Source: an uncultured Rhodospirillales bacterium (GTDB lineage Bacteria; Pseudomonadota; Alphaproteobacteria; Acetobacterales; Acetobacteraceae). From it: a DNA stretch of 64,000 bases. Of the stretch, positions 49,730 to 59,976 are shown one piece after another. The notes beneath the pieces are model-generated. The model saw nothing but the letters and a program-made list of their open reading frames with translations. It was not told the origin of the DNA and did not search any database. The DNA is taken from NCBI GenBank assembly GCA_903835235.1, contig CAILMF010000020.1, positions 1 to 64,000 of the forward strand, in the 5' to 3' direction. Numbering within the stretch: position 1 is the stretch's first letter; each line of letters opens with the position of its first letter. Position numbers and translations under genes: made by a program.

Positions 49730-52021
49730 ATGCGCATCGCGGTGATCGGCGGCGGCCCCGCCGGGCTCTACTTCGCCATCCTGATGCAGCGGGACCACCC
49801 GCAGGCGCGCATCACCGTGGTGGAACGCAACCAGGCGGACGACACCTTCGGCTTTGGCGTCGTCTTCAGTGACCAGACGCTGGAAACCTTCCGCGCCGCC
49901 GACGAACCCAGCTACCGCGCCATCACCGAAAGCTTCGCCTACTGGGACGATGTCGAGATCCACCAGCGTGGCGCGGTGCATCGCATTGGCGGCAATGGGT
50001 TTTGCGGCTGCGCCCGGCCGACACTGCTGCGCCTGCTGCAAACCCGCGCGCGGGCCCTCGGCGTCGAACTCCGCTTCGGCGAGAACGCAACGCCGGCCGA
50101 CTTCCCCGATGCCGACCTGATCGTCGCGGCGGATGGCATCAACTCCCCCATCAGGGAAGCGGCGCGCGACCATTTCCAGCCCTCGCTGGACCTGCGCCCC
50201 AACCGCTTCGCCTGGATGGGCAGCACGCGCCCGTTCGACGCTTTTACTTTCTTCTTCAAGCAAACGCCGCATGGCATCTTCATCGCCCATTGCTACCAGT
50301 ACGAACCGGGCCGCAGTACCTGGGTCATGGAAACCGACGCCGAGACCTTTGCCCGTGCCGGCCTTGGCGACATGGATGAAGCAGCCTCCGCCCGCTTCCT
50401 CGAAGGCGTCTTCGCCGAGGAACTGCAAGGCCATCCGCTGCTGACCAACCGCAGCCATTGGCGCCGCTTCCCCGCCATCAAGTGCCGGCGCTGGGTGCGG
50501 GGCAACACCGTGCTGATCGGCGACGCCAAGGCCACGGCGCATTGGTCCATCGGCAGCGGCACCAAGCTGGCCATGGAGGATGCCATCGCGCTGCACCGCG
50601 CCTTCGCCGCCGGCGGCGACGTGCCGGCCTGCCTGCACCGCTATGAAACCCAGCGCCGCGACGACGTGGAGCGCACCCAGCACGCCGCCGATGTCTCGCT
50701 GGTGTGGTTCGAGCATGTGAAGCGCTTCTGGCACCTGGACCCCACGCGCTTCGCCTTCGGCCTGATGACGCGCAGCAAGGCCATCACCTGGGACAACCTG
50801 GCGCTGCGTGCGTCCGACTTCGTGGCGGCCACGCAGCGGGCCTATGCGCGGGATGTCGGCGGCAACCCGGCGCATCCGCCCTTGTTTCAGCCCTTCCGGT
50901 TGCGCGGCCTCACGCTCGCCAATCGCGCCGTGGTCTCGCCGATGTGCATGTACAGCGCCGAGGACGGCGTGCCCGGCGACTTCCACCTGGTGCACTACGG
51001 CGCCCGAGCCATGGGCGGCGCCGGCCTCCTCTTCACCGAGATGACCTGCGTTTCGCCGGAAGCGCGCATCACCCCGGGCTGCGCCGGCATCTGGAACGAC
51101 GCGCAGGAAGTCGCCTGGGCGCGCATCGTCGGCTTTGCGCATCAGCACGGCGCGCCGATGGCGCTGCAACTCGGCCATGCCGGCCGCAAGGGCGCGACCA
51201 GGCTGATGTGGGACGGCATCGACCAACCGCTCGAACAAGGCGCTTGGCCGATCATGTCAGCCAGCCCGATCCCCTACCATCCGCACAGCCAGACCCCGCG
51301 GGAGATGACGCGCGCCGACATGGACCAGGTGTTGGCGGACTTCACCGCCGCGGCGCAACGCGGCCTGCGCGCCGGCTTCGACCTGCTGGAACTGCACTGC
51401 GCCCATGGCTACCTGCTGGCCAGCTTCCTCTCGCCGCTGACCAACCGTCGCACGGACGATTACGGCGGCAGCGTGCAGAACCGCCTGCGCTTCCCGCTGG
51501 AAGTCTTCACCGCCCTTCGCGCCCTCTGGCCCGCCGACAAGCCGATGAGCGTCCGCCTCTCCGCCACCGATTGGGCCGATGGCGGCATCACCGAGGCCGA
51601 CCTCATCGCCATCGCCCGCGCCTTCGCGGAGGCCGGTTGCGACCTCATCGACGTCTCCACCGGCCAGACCGTCGCCGACAGTGCGCCGCAATACGGCCGC
51701 ATGTTCCAGGTGCCGTGGTCCGACATGCTGCGGCAGGAGGTCGGCATTGCCACCATGTGCGTCGGCAACATCACCAACGCCGACCAGGCGCATACCATCC
51801 TGGCTGCCGGCCGCGCCGACCTGGTCGCCCTGGCCAGGCCGCACCTCACCGATGCCGCCTTCACGCTGCGCGCCGCTGCACAGTATGGTGTGGCCGATGT
51901 CGCCTGCCCGCCGCAATACGCGCCCGGCCGCGACGCCCTGATGCGCAACACCGCGCGGGAGCGGGAGGAATTGATGGACCTGAAGCGCAAAGCCCGCCCC
52001 CGCGGCTACGCCGCCCCATGA
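49730..52021 (+). CDS. Two-domain monooxygenase/reductase (2-aminobenzoyl-CoA monooxygenase/reductase or salicyloyl-CoA 5-hydroxylase type)
   Basis: A 763-residue fusion of a group A flavin monooxygenase and an old-yellow-enzyme reductase. The FAD part (1 to about 385) has AVIGGGPAGLYFAILMQRD, VAADGINSPIREAARDH and VLIGDAKATAHWSIGSGTK. The OYE part (about 385-763) has LRGLTLANRAVVSPMCMYSA, GLLFTEMTCVSPEARITPGC, LQLGHAGRKGATRLMWDG and DYGGSVQNRLRFPLEV. The same pairing occurs in the enzyme that hydroxylates and reduces 2-aminobenzoyl-CoA in Azoarcus, and in salicyloyl-CoA 5-hydroxylases. CGGAGG eight bases before ATG 49730 favours this start over the ATG at 49724. Confidence 0.88.
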   Translation: MRIAVIGGGPAGLYFAILMQRDHPQARITVVERNQADDTFGFGVVFSDQTLETFRAADEPSYRAITESFAYWDDVEIHQRGAVHRIGGNGFCGCARPTLLRLLQTRARALGVELRFGENATPADFPDADLIVAADGINSPIREAARDHFQPSLDLRPNRFAWMGSTRPFDAFTFFFKQTPHGIFIAHCYQYEPGRSTWVMETDAETFARAGLGDMDEAASARFLEGVFAEELQGHPLLTNRSHWRRFPAIKCRRWVRGNTVLIGDAKATAHWSIGSGTKLAMEDAIALHRAFAAGGDVPACLHRYETQRRDDVERTQHAADVSLVWFEHVKRFWHLDPTRFAFGLMTRSKAITWDNLALRASDFVAATQRAYARDVGGNPAHPPLFQPFRLRGLTLANRAVVSPMCMYSAEDGVPGDFHLVHYGARAMGGAGLLFTEMTCVSPEARITPGCAGIWNDAQEVAWARIVGFAHQHGAPMALQLGHAGRKGATRLMWDGIDQPLEQGAWPIMSASPIPYHPHSQTPREMTRADMDQVLADFTAAAQRGLRAGFDLLELHCAHGYLLASFLSPLTNRRTDDYGGSVQNRLRFPLEVFTALRALWPADKPMSVRLSATDWADGGITEADLIAIARAFAEAGCDLIDVSTGQTVADSAPQYGRMFQVPWSDMLRQEVGIATMCVGNITNADQAHTILAAGRADLVALARPHLTDAAFTLRAAAQYGVADVACPPQYAPGRDALMRNTAREREELMDLKRKARPRGYAAP

Positions 52022-54018
52022 AGGTGCTGATCGCCGGCGGCGGCGTCGGCGGCCTGGTGCTGGCGATGATGCTGCACCAGCGCGGCATCGGCTGCACGGT
52101 GTTCGAGGCAGCGCCCGAGGTGAAGGCGCTCGGCGTCGGCATCAACACCCTGCCGCACGGCATCGCGGAACTCGACCAGCTCGGCCTGCTGCCGGAGATG
52201 GACCGCATCGCCATCCGCACGCGGGAGCTGCGCTACCTGAACCATCTGGGCCAGACCATCTGGTCCGACCCGCGCGGCACCTGGGCCGGGCATGCCATGC
52301 CGCAATTCTCGGTGCATCGCGGCCGGCTGCACGGCATGCTCTGGGACAATGCGCGGGCCCGCCTGCCGGAGGGCACCCTGCGCCCTGGCCATCGGCTGGC
52401 CGGCTTCACCCAGAATGCCCGCGGCGTGACCGCGACCTTCGAGAATGGCGCCACCGCCAAGGGTGATGTGCTGATCGGCGCCGATGGCATCCACTCCGCG
52501 CTGCGGAAGCTGCTGCACCCGGATGACGGCGGCATCCGCTGGCAGGGCGTGCAGATGTGGCGCGGCGCTCTGGATTTTCCGCAGTTCGAGACCGGCGACG
52601 TCATGCTCATTGCGGGCGACGAAACTGCCAAGCTGGTCTTCTATCCCATCGCCCCCGGCGAGACGCCGGGCACCCGCCTGACCAACTGGGTCATCTACGC
52701 CCGCGCCGGAGACCCTGCCCATCCGCCGCCGCGGCGGGAGGATTGGTCGCGCGTCGGCAAGCTGCCGGAGGTGATGAAGTACGCGAAGCGCCTGAAGCTG
52801 CCGCAGCTGGACGTGCAGGCGGTGATTCGCGCCTCCGGCGATTTCTATGAATACCCAATGTGCGACCGCGACCCGCTGCCCTGGTGGACGCAAGGCCGCG
52901 TCACGCTGCTGGGCGACGCCGCGCACCCGATGTACCCGGTGGGCAGCAACGGCGCCTCCCAGGCCTTCCTGGACGCCCGGCTGCTGGCCGACCTGCTGGC
53001 CAGCGAAAAGCCCGCCGCCGCGCTGAAAGCCTATGAGGCTGACCGCCTGCCGAAAACCGCCGCCGTGGTGGCCAGCAACCGCCAGGGCGGGCCGGAGCGG
53101 GTGGTGGACCTGGTGGCCCAGCGCGCGCCGCGCGGCTTCAAGGACCTGGCGAAGGTGGCGAGCCACGAGGAACTGGCGGCCATCGCCGGGGGTTATGCCG
53201 CCATGGCAGGTTTCGCGATCAAGCGCGCCGCCCCGCCGGAAGGCGAGGTGCTGGTGGAGGTGAAGGAGACGCCGGCGCATGGCCGCGTCGCCTGGCTGAC
53301 GATCTCGCGCGAGGCCAAGCTGAACACGCTGACGCCTGAGCTGATGCAGCGCTTCATCGCCGCCGCCGAGGCGCTGGGCAAGGACAAGGCGCTGCGTGCG
53401 GTGGTGGTGACCGGCGCCGGCGAAAAATCCTTCGTCGGTGGCGCCGATATCAACGTCATGGCCGGCCTGAAGGACGGCAAGCAAGCAAAGGCGTTCATCA
53501 AGCTGGTGCATGGCTGCTGCCATGCGGTCCGCAAGCTGCCGGTGCCGGTGCTGGGCCGCCTCGGCGGCTACACCCTGGGCGCCGGGTTGGAACTGGCCGC
53601 CGCCTGCGACCTGCGCATCAGCGCCGAAACCGCGAAGTTCGGCATGCCGGAAGTCCGCGTCGGCATCCCCAGCGTGGTGGAAGCGGCGCTGCTGCCCGGC
53701 CTGATCGGCTGGGGCCGCACCCGGCGCCTGCTGCTGCTGGCCGAGACGCTGGACGCCGCGACGATGGAAAGTTGGGGCTTCCTGGAGCGCGTGGTCCCCG
53801 CCGCCGGGCTGGACGCGGCGATTGACGAATGGCTTGCCCTGATCGTCGCGGCCGGGCCGGAGGCGATCCGCAACCAGAAGGCGCTGATCCGCACGTGGGA
53901 GGACCTGCCGCTGAAGGAAGCCGTGCAGGCCGGCATCCCCGCCTTCGCCGCCAGCTGGAAGACCGAGGAACCCACCCGGATGCTCGGCAGCTTCGCCCAT
54001 CGGCCGAAGCGCGGGTAG
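52018..54018 (+). CDS. Flavin monooxygenase-enoyl-CoA hydratase fusion
   Basis: A 666-residue single frame. Residues 1 to about 399 are a group A flavin monooxygenase (VLIAGGGVGGLVLAMMLHQR, VLIGADGIHSALRKLLHPDD, VTLLGDAAHPMYPVGSNGAS) ending AIAGGYAAMAGF, where stand-alone homologues continue only briefly. Residues about 405-666 are a complete crotonase: TGAGEKSFVGGADINVMAG, LGAGLELAAACDLRISAETA and FGMPEVRVGIPSVVEAALLP, with both catalytic Glu positions present. ATG overlaps the upstream stop. Monooxygenation and CoA-ester hydration on one chain would suit sequential ring steps. A sequencing or deletion artefact at about 53211-53245 is the main alternative. Confidence 0.85.
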   Translation: MKVLIAGGGVGGLVLAMMLHQRGIGCTVFEAAPEVKALGVGINTLPHGIAELDQLGLLPEMDRIAIRTRELRYLNHLGQTIWSDPRGTWAGHAMPQFSVHRGRLHGMLWDNARARLPEGTLRPGHRLAGFTQNARGVTATFENGATAKGDVLIGADGIHSALRKLLHPDDGGIRWQGVQMWRGALDFPQFETGDVMLIAGDETAKLVFYPIAPGETPGTRLTNWVIYARAGDPAHPPPRREDWSRVGKLPEVMKYAKRLKLPQLDVQAVIRASGDFYEYPMCDRDPLPWWTQGRVTLLGDAAHPMYPVGSNGASQAFLDARLLADLLASEKPAAALKAYEADRLPKTAAVVASNRQGGPERVVDLVAQRAPRGFKDLAKVASHEELAAIAGGYAAMAGFAIKRAAPPEGEVLVEVKETPAHGRVAWLTISREAKLNTLTPELMQRFIAAAEALGKDKALRAVVVTGAGEKSFVGGADINVMAGLKDGKQAKAFIKLVHGCCHAVRKLPVPVLGRLGGYTLGAGLELAAACDLRISAETAKFGMPEVRVGIPSVVEAALLPGLIGWGRTRRLLLLAETLDAATMESWGFLERVVPAAGLDAAIDEWLALIVAAGPEAIRNQKALIRTWEDLPLKEAVQAGIPAFAASWKTEEPTRMLGSFAHRPKRG

Positions 54019-54035
54019 CGCCCCGGCCGGCGGCT

Positions 54036-54872
54036 TCAGTCGTGGTTGGCCACGCCATCCACCAGGCCGCAGAAGTGCAGCGTGGTGGTGGCGCATTCCG
54101 CCGGCATCAGCACCTGGATCGCATGCGCCGGCGTCGGCAGGTTGACCACGCGGATGCCCTTGATGCCCGCGCGGATCTTCTGCTCCTCGAACCGTGTGAT
54201 GGTGCCGGCGGTGGGATAGAGGCCAAGCGTTGGCACCGCCACCTTGGCCAGCCAGGGTTCCACGTCCACGCCGCAGGCAACGCGGGAAAGCGCGATCAGC
54301 GTCTCCACGTTGGACTTGCCGCATTCCTCGGCATACCAGCGCACCAGTTCCGCGTCCGCGTCGGGTGGAAAGCGGGTGGCACTGTTGATCCGTTCCGCCC
54401 AGGCCCGGCTGCCCAGGGTTTGCAACGCCACCTGCCAGCTTTCATAGCCACAGGCAAAGGCCTCCCGCGTTGCCGGCGGGATGGTCAGCGGCGAGGCCAG
54501 CATGGTCAGCGACCGCATCTTCTCCGGCACCGTCGCCGCCAGCACCACGCCGAGGATGCCGCCCAGCGATTCCCCCACGTAGTGCACCGGCTCGCCGATC
54601 ATGTCGAAGATCGCGGTCAGGTCGCCCAGCAGCGTCTCCACCGAAAGCGCCGTGTGCGGGTCGAAGTCCAGCGGCGACTGGCCGAGGCCGCGGATATCCG
54701 GCCGGATGATGCGGTAGTGCCGCGCCAGGTAAGGCACCCACTGCTTGAAGAACACGCCGGAGCGGCTGTAGCCGTGCTGCAGCACCATCCAGGGCTTGCG
54801 CTCCCAGGGGTTGGTGAAATCGTCGATGACGTAGTGCAGCCGCGGCTGGCCGGGGCGTTCCAGGAAAGGCAT
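54036..54872 (-). CDS. Alpha/beta hydrolase
   Basis: A 278-residue alpha/beta hydrolase with oxyanion region HGYSRSGVFFKQW, the PDIRGLGQSP strand-turn, the nucleophile elbow GESLGG, and a C-terminal His in PTPAHAIQVLM. No signal peptide. Ten bases after the Bug stop in the leftward MFS-Bug-hydrolase unit, convergent with the monooxygenase-hydratase fusion. Such enzymes often hydrolyse esters, lactones or ring-fission products. The substrate cannot be assigned. Confidence 0.85.
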   Translation of the reverse strand: MPFLERPGQPRLHYVIDDFTNPWERKPWMVLQHGYSRSGVFFKQWVPYLARHYRIIRPDIRGLGQSPLDFDPHTALSVETLLGDLTAIFDMIGEPVHYVGESLGGILGVVLAATVPEKMRSLTMLASPLTIPPATREAFACGYESWQVALQTLGSRAWAERINSATRFPPDADAELVRWYAEECGKSNVETLIALSRVACGVDVEPWLAKVAVPTLGLYPTAGTITRFEEQKIRAGIKGIRVVNLPTPAHAIQVLMPAECATTTLHFCGLVDGVANHD

Positions 54873-54882
54873 CGCGCGCTCC

Positions 54883-55854
54883 TCAATCCACCTGGGCCTT
54901 GGCGGCCTGCACCACCCGCGCCCATTTCACCATTTCCGTGCCGATGAAGCTGCTGAAGCGCTCCGGCCCCATCGGCGCCAGTTCCAGCCCCAGGGAGGTC
55001 ACCCTTTCCTGCACCACGGCATCGGCCATGGCGGCGGTGGCGGCGCGGTCCACTTCGGCCACCACGGCGGGCGGCGTGCCGGCCGGCGCCAGCAGCCCGT
55101 ACCAGGCGGAGACGTCGAAGCCCGGCAGCGTCTCGGCAATCGCGGGCACCTGCGGCAGTGCGCGCGCCCGGCCCGGCGTGGTGACGCCCAGGCCGAACAT
55201 CCGGCCATCCGGCATGTGCTGCATGGCCGAGATCATGTTGTTGAACATGATCGGCGCCTGGCCGGAGATGACCGCCGTGGTCGCCGGCGCCGCACCGCCG
55301 AAGGGGATGTGCACCATCTCGATGCCGGCCATCTGCTTGAACAGCTCGGCGGCCAGGTGATTGCCGGTGCCGTTGCCGGCGCTTGAGTAGTTCAGCGTGC
55401 CGGGCCGCGCCTTCGCGTAGGTGATGAACTCCGCCACCGTGCGGGCGGGGATGCTGGGATGCACCACCAGGATGAAGGCGCCGGCGGTCAGCAGGCAGCA
55501 GGGCGCGAAGTCCTTCGCGGTGTCGAAGGGCATGCTGCGGTACATGCCGGGGTTGATGGCGTGCGAACTGGCGCAGAGCAGCAGCGTGTGGCCATCCGGC
55601 GCCGACCTGGCCACCGCCAGCGCGCCGACATTGCCGCCGCCGCCGGGGCGGTTCTCGATGACGACGGGCTGGCCCCACATCGCCTCCAGCTTCGGCGCCA
55701 TCAGCCGGGCGATGGTGTCCACCGGCCCGGCGGGGGTGAAGGGCACCACCAGGCGCACCGGCTTGGTCGGCCAATCGGCAGCCCGGGCCAGGGTTGGGCG
55801 CCAGGTAGGGGCGGCCATGGCGGCCAGCAGCGCGGCGCGGCGGGTGAAGCTCAT
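54883..55854 (-). CDS. Bug/TctC-family solute-binding protein
   Basis: A 323-residue binding protein with signal peptide MSFTRRAALLAAMAAPTWRP and on to LARA, then WPTKPVRLVVPFTPAGPVDT, GQPVVIENRPGGGGNVGALA, SAPDGHTLLLCASSHAINPG, MVHIPFGGAAPATTAVISGQ and VPAIAETLPGFDVSAWYG. Starts within the MFS stop (ATGA overlap). Its partner in this operon is an MFS transporter rather than TctA/TctB, so it may bind ligand for sensing or for other carriers. Confidence 0.92.
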   Translation of the reverse strand: MSFTRRAALLAAMAAPTWRPTLARAADWPTKPVRLVVPFTPAGPVDTIARLMAPKLEAMWGQPVVIENRPGGGGNVGALAVARSAPDGHTLLLCASSHAINPGMYRSMPFDTAKDFAPCCLLTAGAFILVVHPSIPARTVAEFITYAKARPGTLNYSSAGNGTGNHLAAELFKQMAGIEMVHIPFGGAAPATTAVISGQAPIMFNNMISAMQHMPDGRMFGLGVTTPGRARALPQVPAIAETLPGFDVSAWYGLLAPAGTPPAVVAEVDRAATAAMADAVVQERVTSLGLELAPMGPERFSSFIGTEMVKWARVVQAAKAQVD

Positions 55855-57104
55855 CGGTTGCCTCCTGCCGCCTCGTGCCTTCCTGGCCGGGCGGGCCTGT
55901 TGCGCCAGAGCATGGCCGCCGTGGCCGCCATCATCAACAGCCCACCGCTGGCCATCAGGGAAATGGCCCGGCCGGGGCCGATCGCATCCGCCAGCGCCCC
56001 CATGGTCAGCGTGCCCAGCGGGGAAAAGCCGATGCAGGTGGTCACCAGCCCCAGCACCCGGCTGCGCGCTTCCGGCGGCGCCTGGGTCACGGGCAGGGCG
56101 GTCTGCAACGCGGTGAACAGGGCGGTGCCGAAGCCGCCCAGCACCAGCAGCCCGAAGGCCAGCCACAGCCAGGGCATCAGCGGCAGCAGCACCAGACAGG
56201 CCATGAAGCCGGCGGAGCCGCCGACCATCAGCAGTGCCACCAGCGGCACACCGCGGCGCAGCGCCAGTGCCACGCCCATCAGCAGCGCGCCGGTCGGCTC
56301 GGCCGCGGTCAGCAGGCCGATCTGGAACGGCGTGGCGTTGAAGTTCAGCGTGCCCAGCGCCGGCAGCACCGCGTTGTAGGAGAACGCAAAAATGTTCTGC
56401 GCCAGCGTCACCAGCACCACCGCCAGCAGCGCCGGATGGCGGCGGACAATCCGCGTGGCGTCCACCACGTCCAGCAATATCCGCCGCGGTTGCAGCCGTG
56501 CCGGCACCTGGGCGTGGCGCACGCCATGCATCAGCGCCACCGCCAGGATGTAGCCGCATCCGGTCATGGCATAGGCGGTGGCGATGCCGGCCTGCTGGTA
56601 GATCAGCCCGCCCAGCAGCGGCCCCAGCATGCGCGTGGTGTTGTTGGTGGTGCTGTCCAGCGCCACGGCCGGGATGGTGTCCTGCATGCCCGCGGCCTCG
56701 GTCACCATGCGGCGACGGCTGGCCATCTCCATGGTCCAGACCAGCCCGCCGGTCAGGCCGGAGACCGCCAGGTGCCACACCTGCAGGTGCCCGGTGGCGG
56801 CCAGGGCGCAGATGGTCAGCGACCCCGCGGCGGTGAGCGACTGTCCCGCCATCAGCAGGCGCCGGCGGTCCAGCACTTCCGCCAGCACACCGGTGACGGC
56901 GCCCAGCAGCAGCATCGGCATGGCACGCAGCACCGCCACCAGGGAGACGGCCAGCGCCGACTGCGTGGCCTCCCAGGTGAACACCGCGCCGACCAGGATC
57001 TCCACCCACCGCATGACATTGGCCACGCCCCCCACCGCCCATAGGCGCATGAAGTCGGGGTTCGCCATCAGGCGAGCCATGGGGGTGCTGCGTTGCGGGT
57101 TCAT
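55851..57104 (-). CDS. MFS transporter (EntS/MFS_3-like)
   Basis: A 417-residue membrane protein with about twelve hydrophobic segments. Typical features are the N-terminal NPDFMRLWAVGGVANVMRWV, TM2-3 loop LAEVLDRRRLLMAGQS, EAAGMQDTIPAVALDSTTNN and the TM6-7 loop of basic residues (PRRILLDVVDATRIVRRHPA). This resembles EntS-like exporters. Upstream in-frame sequence from 57950 is a shadow of the opposite-strand hydrolase. First gene of the MFS-Bug-hydrolase unit, divergent from the hydrolase at 57198. The exported molecule is unknown. Confidence 0.88.
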   Translation of the reverse strand: MNPQRSTPMARLMANPDFMRLWAVGGVANVMRWVEILVGAVFTWEATQSALAVSLVAVLRAMPMLLLGAVTGVLAEVLDRRRLLMAGQSLTAAGSLTICALAATGHLQVWHLAVSGLTGGLVWTMEMASRRRMVTEAAGMQDTIPAVALDSTTNNTTRMLGPLLGGLIYQQAGIATAYAMTGCGYILAVALMHGVRHAQVPARLQPRRILLDVVDATRIVRRHPALLAVVLVTLAQNIFAFSYNAVLPALGTLNFNATPFQIGLLTAAEPTGALLMGVALALRRGVPLVALLMVGGSAGFMACLVLLPLMPWLWLAFGLLVLGGFGTALFTALQTALPVTQAPPEARSRVLGLVTTCIGFSPLGTLTMGALADAIGPGRAISLMASGGLLMMAATAAMLWRNRPARPGRHEAAGGNR

Positions 57105-57197
57105 CGGGCGTTTCCACCGGCAACCTCCCGCGCCGGCGGGGGATGCGCAAGCCGCAATTCCCTGGCAGCATCGAAGCAACCAAGGAGGAGACGCGTG

Positions 57198-58040
57198 ATG
57201 CCCTACGCCCAGGCCGACGGCGCCAAGCTGTATTACGAGGAAACCGGCACCGGTCATCCCATCGTCTTCGTCCATGAATTCGGCGCCGACCACCGGGAGT
57301 GGGAGACCCAGGTGCGGTACTTCTCCCGCCAATACCGCTGCATCACCTATCCCGCGCGCGGCTATCCGCCGTCCGAGGTGCCGACCGACGCGGCGCTGTA
57401 CGGCCAGGAACACGCGGTCAACGACATCGCCGCCGTGATGCGCGCCGCGGGCGTGGCCAAGGCGCATGTGGTCGGGCTGAGCATGGGCGGCTTCGCCACG
57501 CTGCTGTTCGGCCTGCGCTACCCGCAGATGGCCAGCGCGCTGGTGGTGGCCGGTGCCGGCTCCGGCGCGCCGCGCGCTGAGCATGCGGCGTTCAAGGCCG
57601 GCAACCAGGCCAAGGCCGCCACGCTGATCGCCCAGGGCTGGAAGGGCGAGCTGGCGCACGAGACCGGCCACTCCGCCACGCGCATCCAGCTGAAGCAGAA
57701 GGACCCGCGCGGCTGGGCCGAGTTCATCGCCCACCTGGAAGAACACAGCGCCGTTGGCACCGGCCTGACCATGAAGCACTACCAGGGCGGGCGGGAGAGC
57801 ATCTTCGACTGGGAGGCCGCGCTGCGGCGGATGGACGTGCCCACCCTGCTGGCGCTGGGTGACGAGGACGGTCCCTGCATCGAGACCAATGTCTGGCTGA
57901 AATCCGTGCTGCCGAATGCCGGGCTGTGGATGCAGCCACGCACCGGCCACGCGATCAACCTGGAAGAACCCGCCGCCTTCAACCGCGAAGTGCAGGACTT
58001 CTTCAGCACGGTGGAGCGTGGGCGGTGGAAGCTGGGCTGA
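57198..58040 (+). CDS. Alpha/beta hydrolase
   Basis: A 280-residue alpha/beta hydrolase. N-terminal strand YAQADGAKLYYEETGTGHPI leads to oxyanion motif VHEFGADHREW; nucleophile elbow is VGLSMGG; catalytic His appears in PRTGHAINLEEP near the end and an acid in LGDEDGP. AAGGAGGAG precedes the ATG. The stop TGA abuts the reverse stop of the ABC-F gene, giving TGATCA with no gap. Similar proteins are annotated as esterases or C-C hydrolases; no substrate is evident. Confidence 0.87.
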   Translation: MPYAQADGAKLYYEETGTGHPIVFVHEFGADHREWETQVRYFSRQYRCITYPARGYPPSEVPTDAALYGQEHAVNDIAAVMRAAGVAKAHVVGLSMGGFATLLFGLRYPQMASALVVAGAGSGAPRAEHAAFKAGNQAKAATLIAQGWKGELAHETGHSATRIQLKQKDPRGWAEFIAHLEEHSAVGTGLTMKHYQGGRESIFDWEAALRRMDVPTLLALGDEDGPCIETNVWLKSVLPNAGLWMQPRTGHAINLEEPAAFNREVQDFFSTVERGRWKLG

Positions 58041-59861
<1,821 letters not shown>

Positions 59862-59976
59862 GGTGGCGGCAACGGAGGCTGTCGGGGATGCCGCGTCAAG
59901 CCTGGGTCGCCGCAATTCGGCCGCCCGGCTGCGCTGAACTGGTCCTCGAAGCCGTTTGCAGGAGCATCCCTTCCCC

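Noticed and set aside
50704-52017. Extension of the monooxygenase-hydratase fusion back to 50704
   Set aside because: The upstream part is out of frame with the real monooxygenase/reductase gene and is shadow text; the ATG at 52018 begins the FAD motif.
55855-57183. Long minus-strand frame joining upstream sequence to the Bug protein at 54883
   Set aside because: The N-terminal part is a frame-shifted shadow of the MFS gene; the signal peptide starts at 55854.
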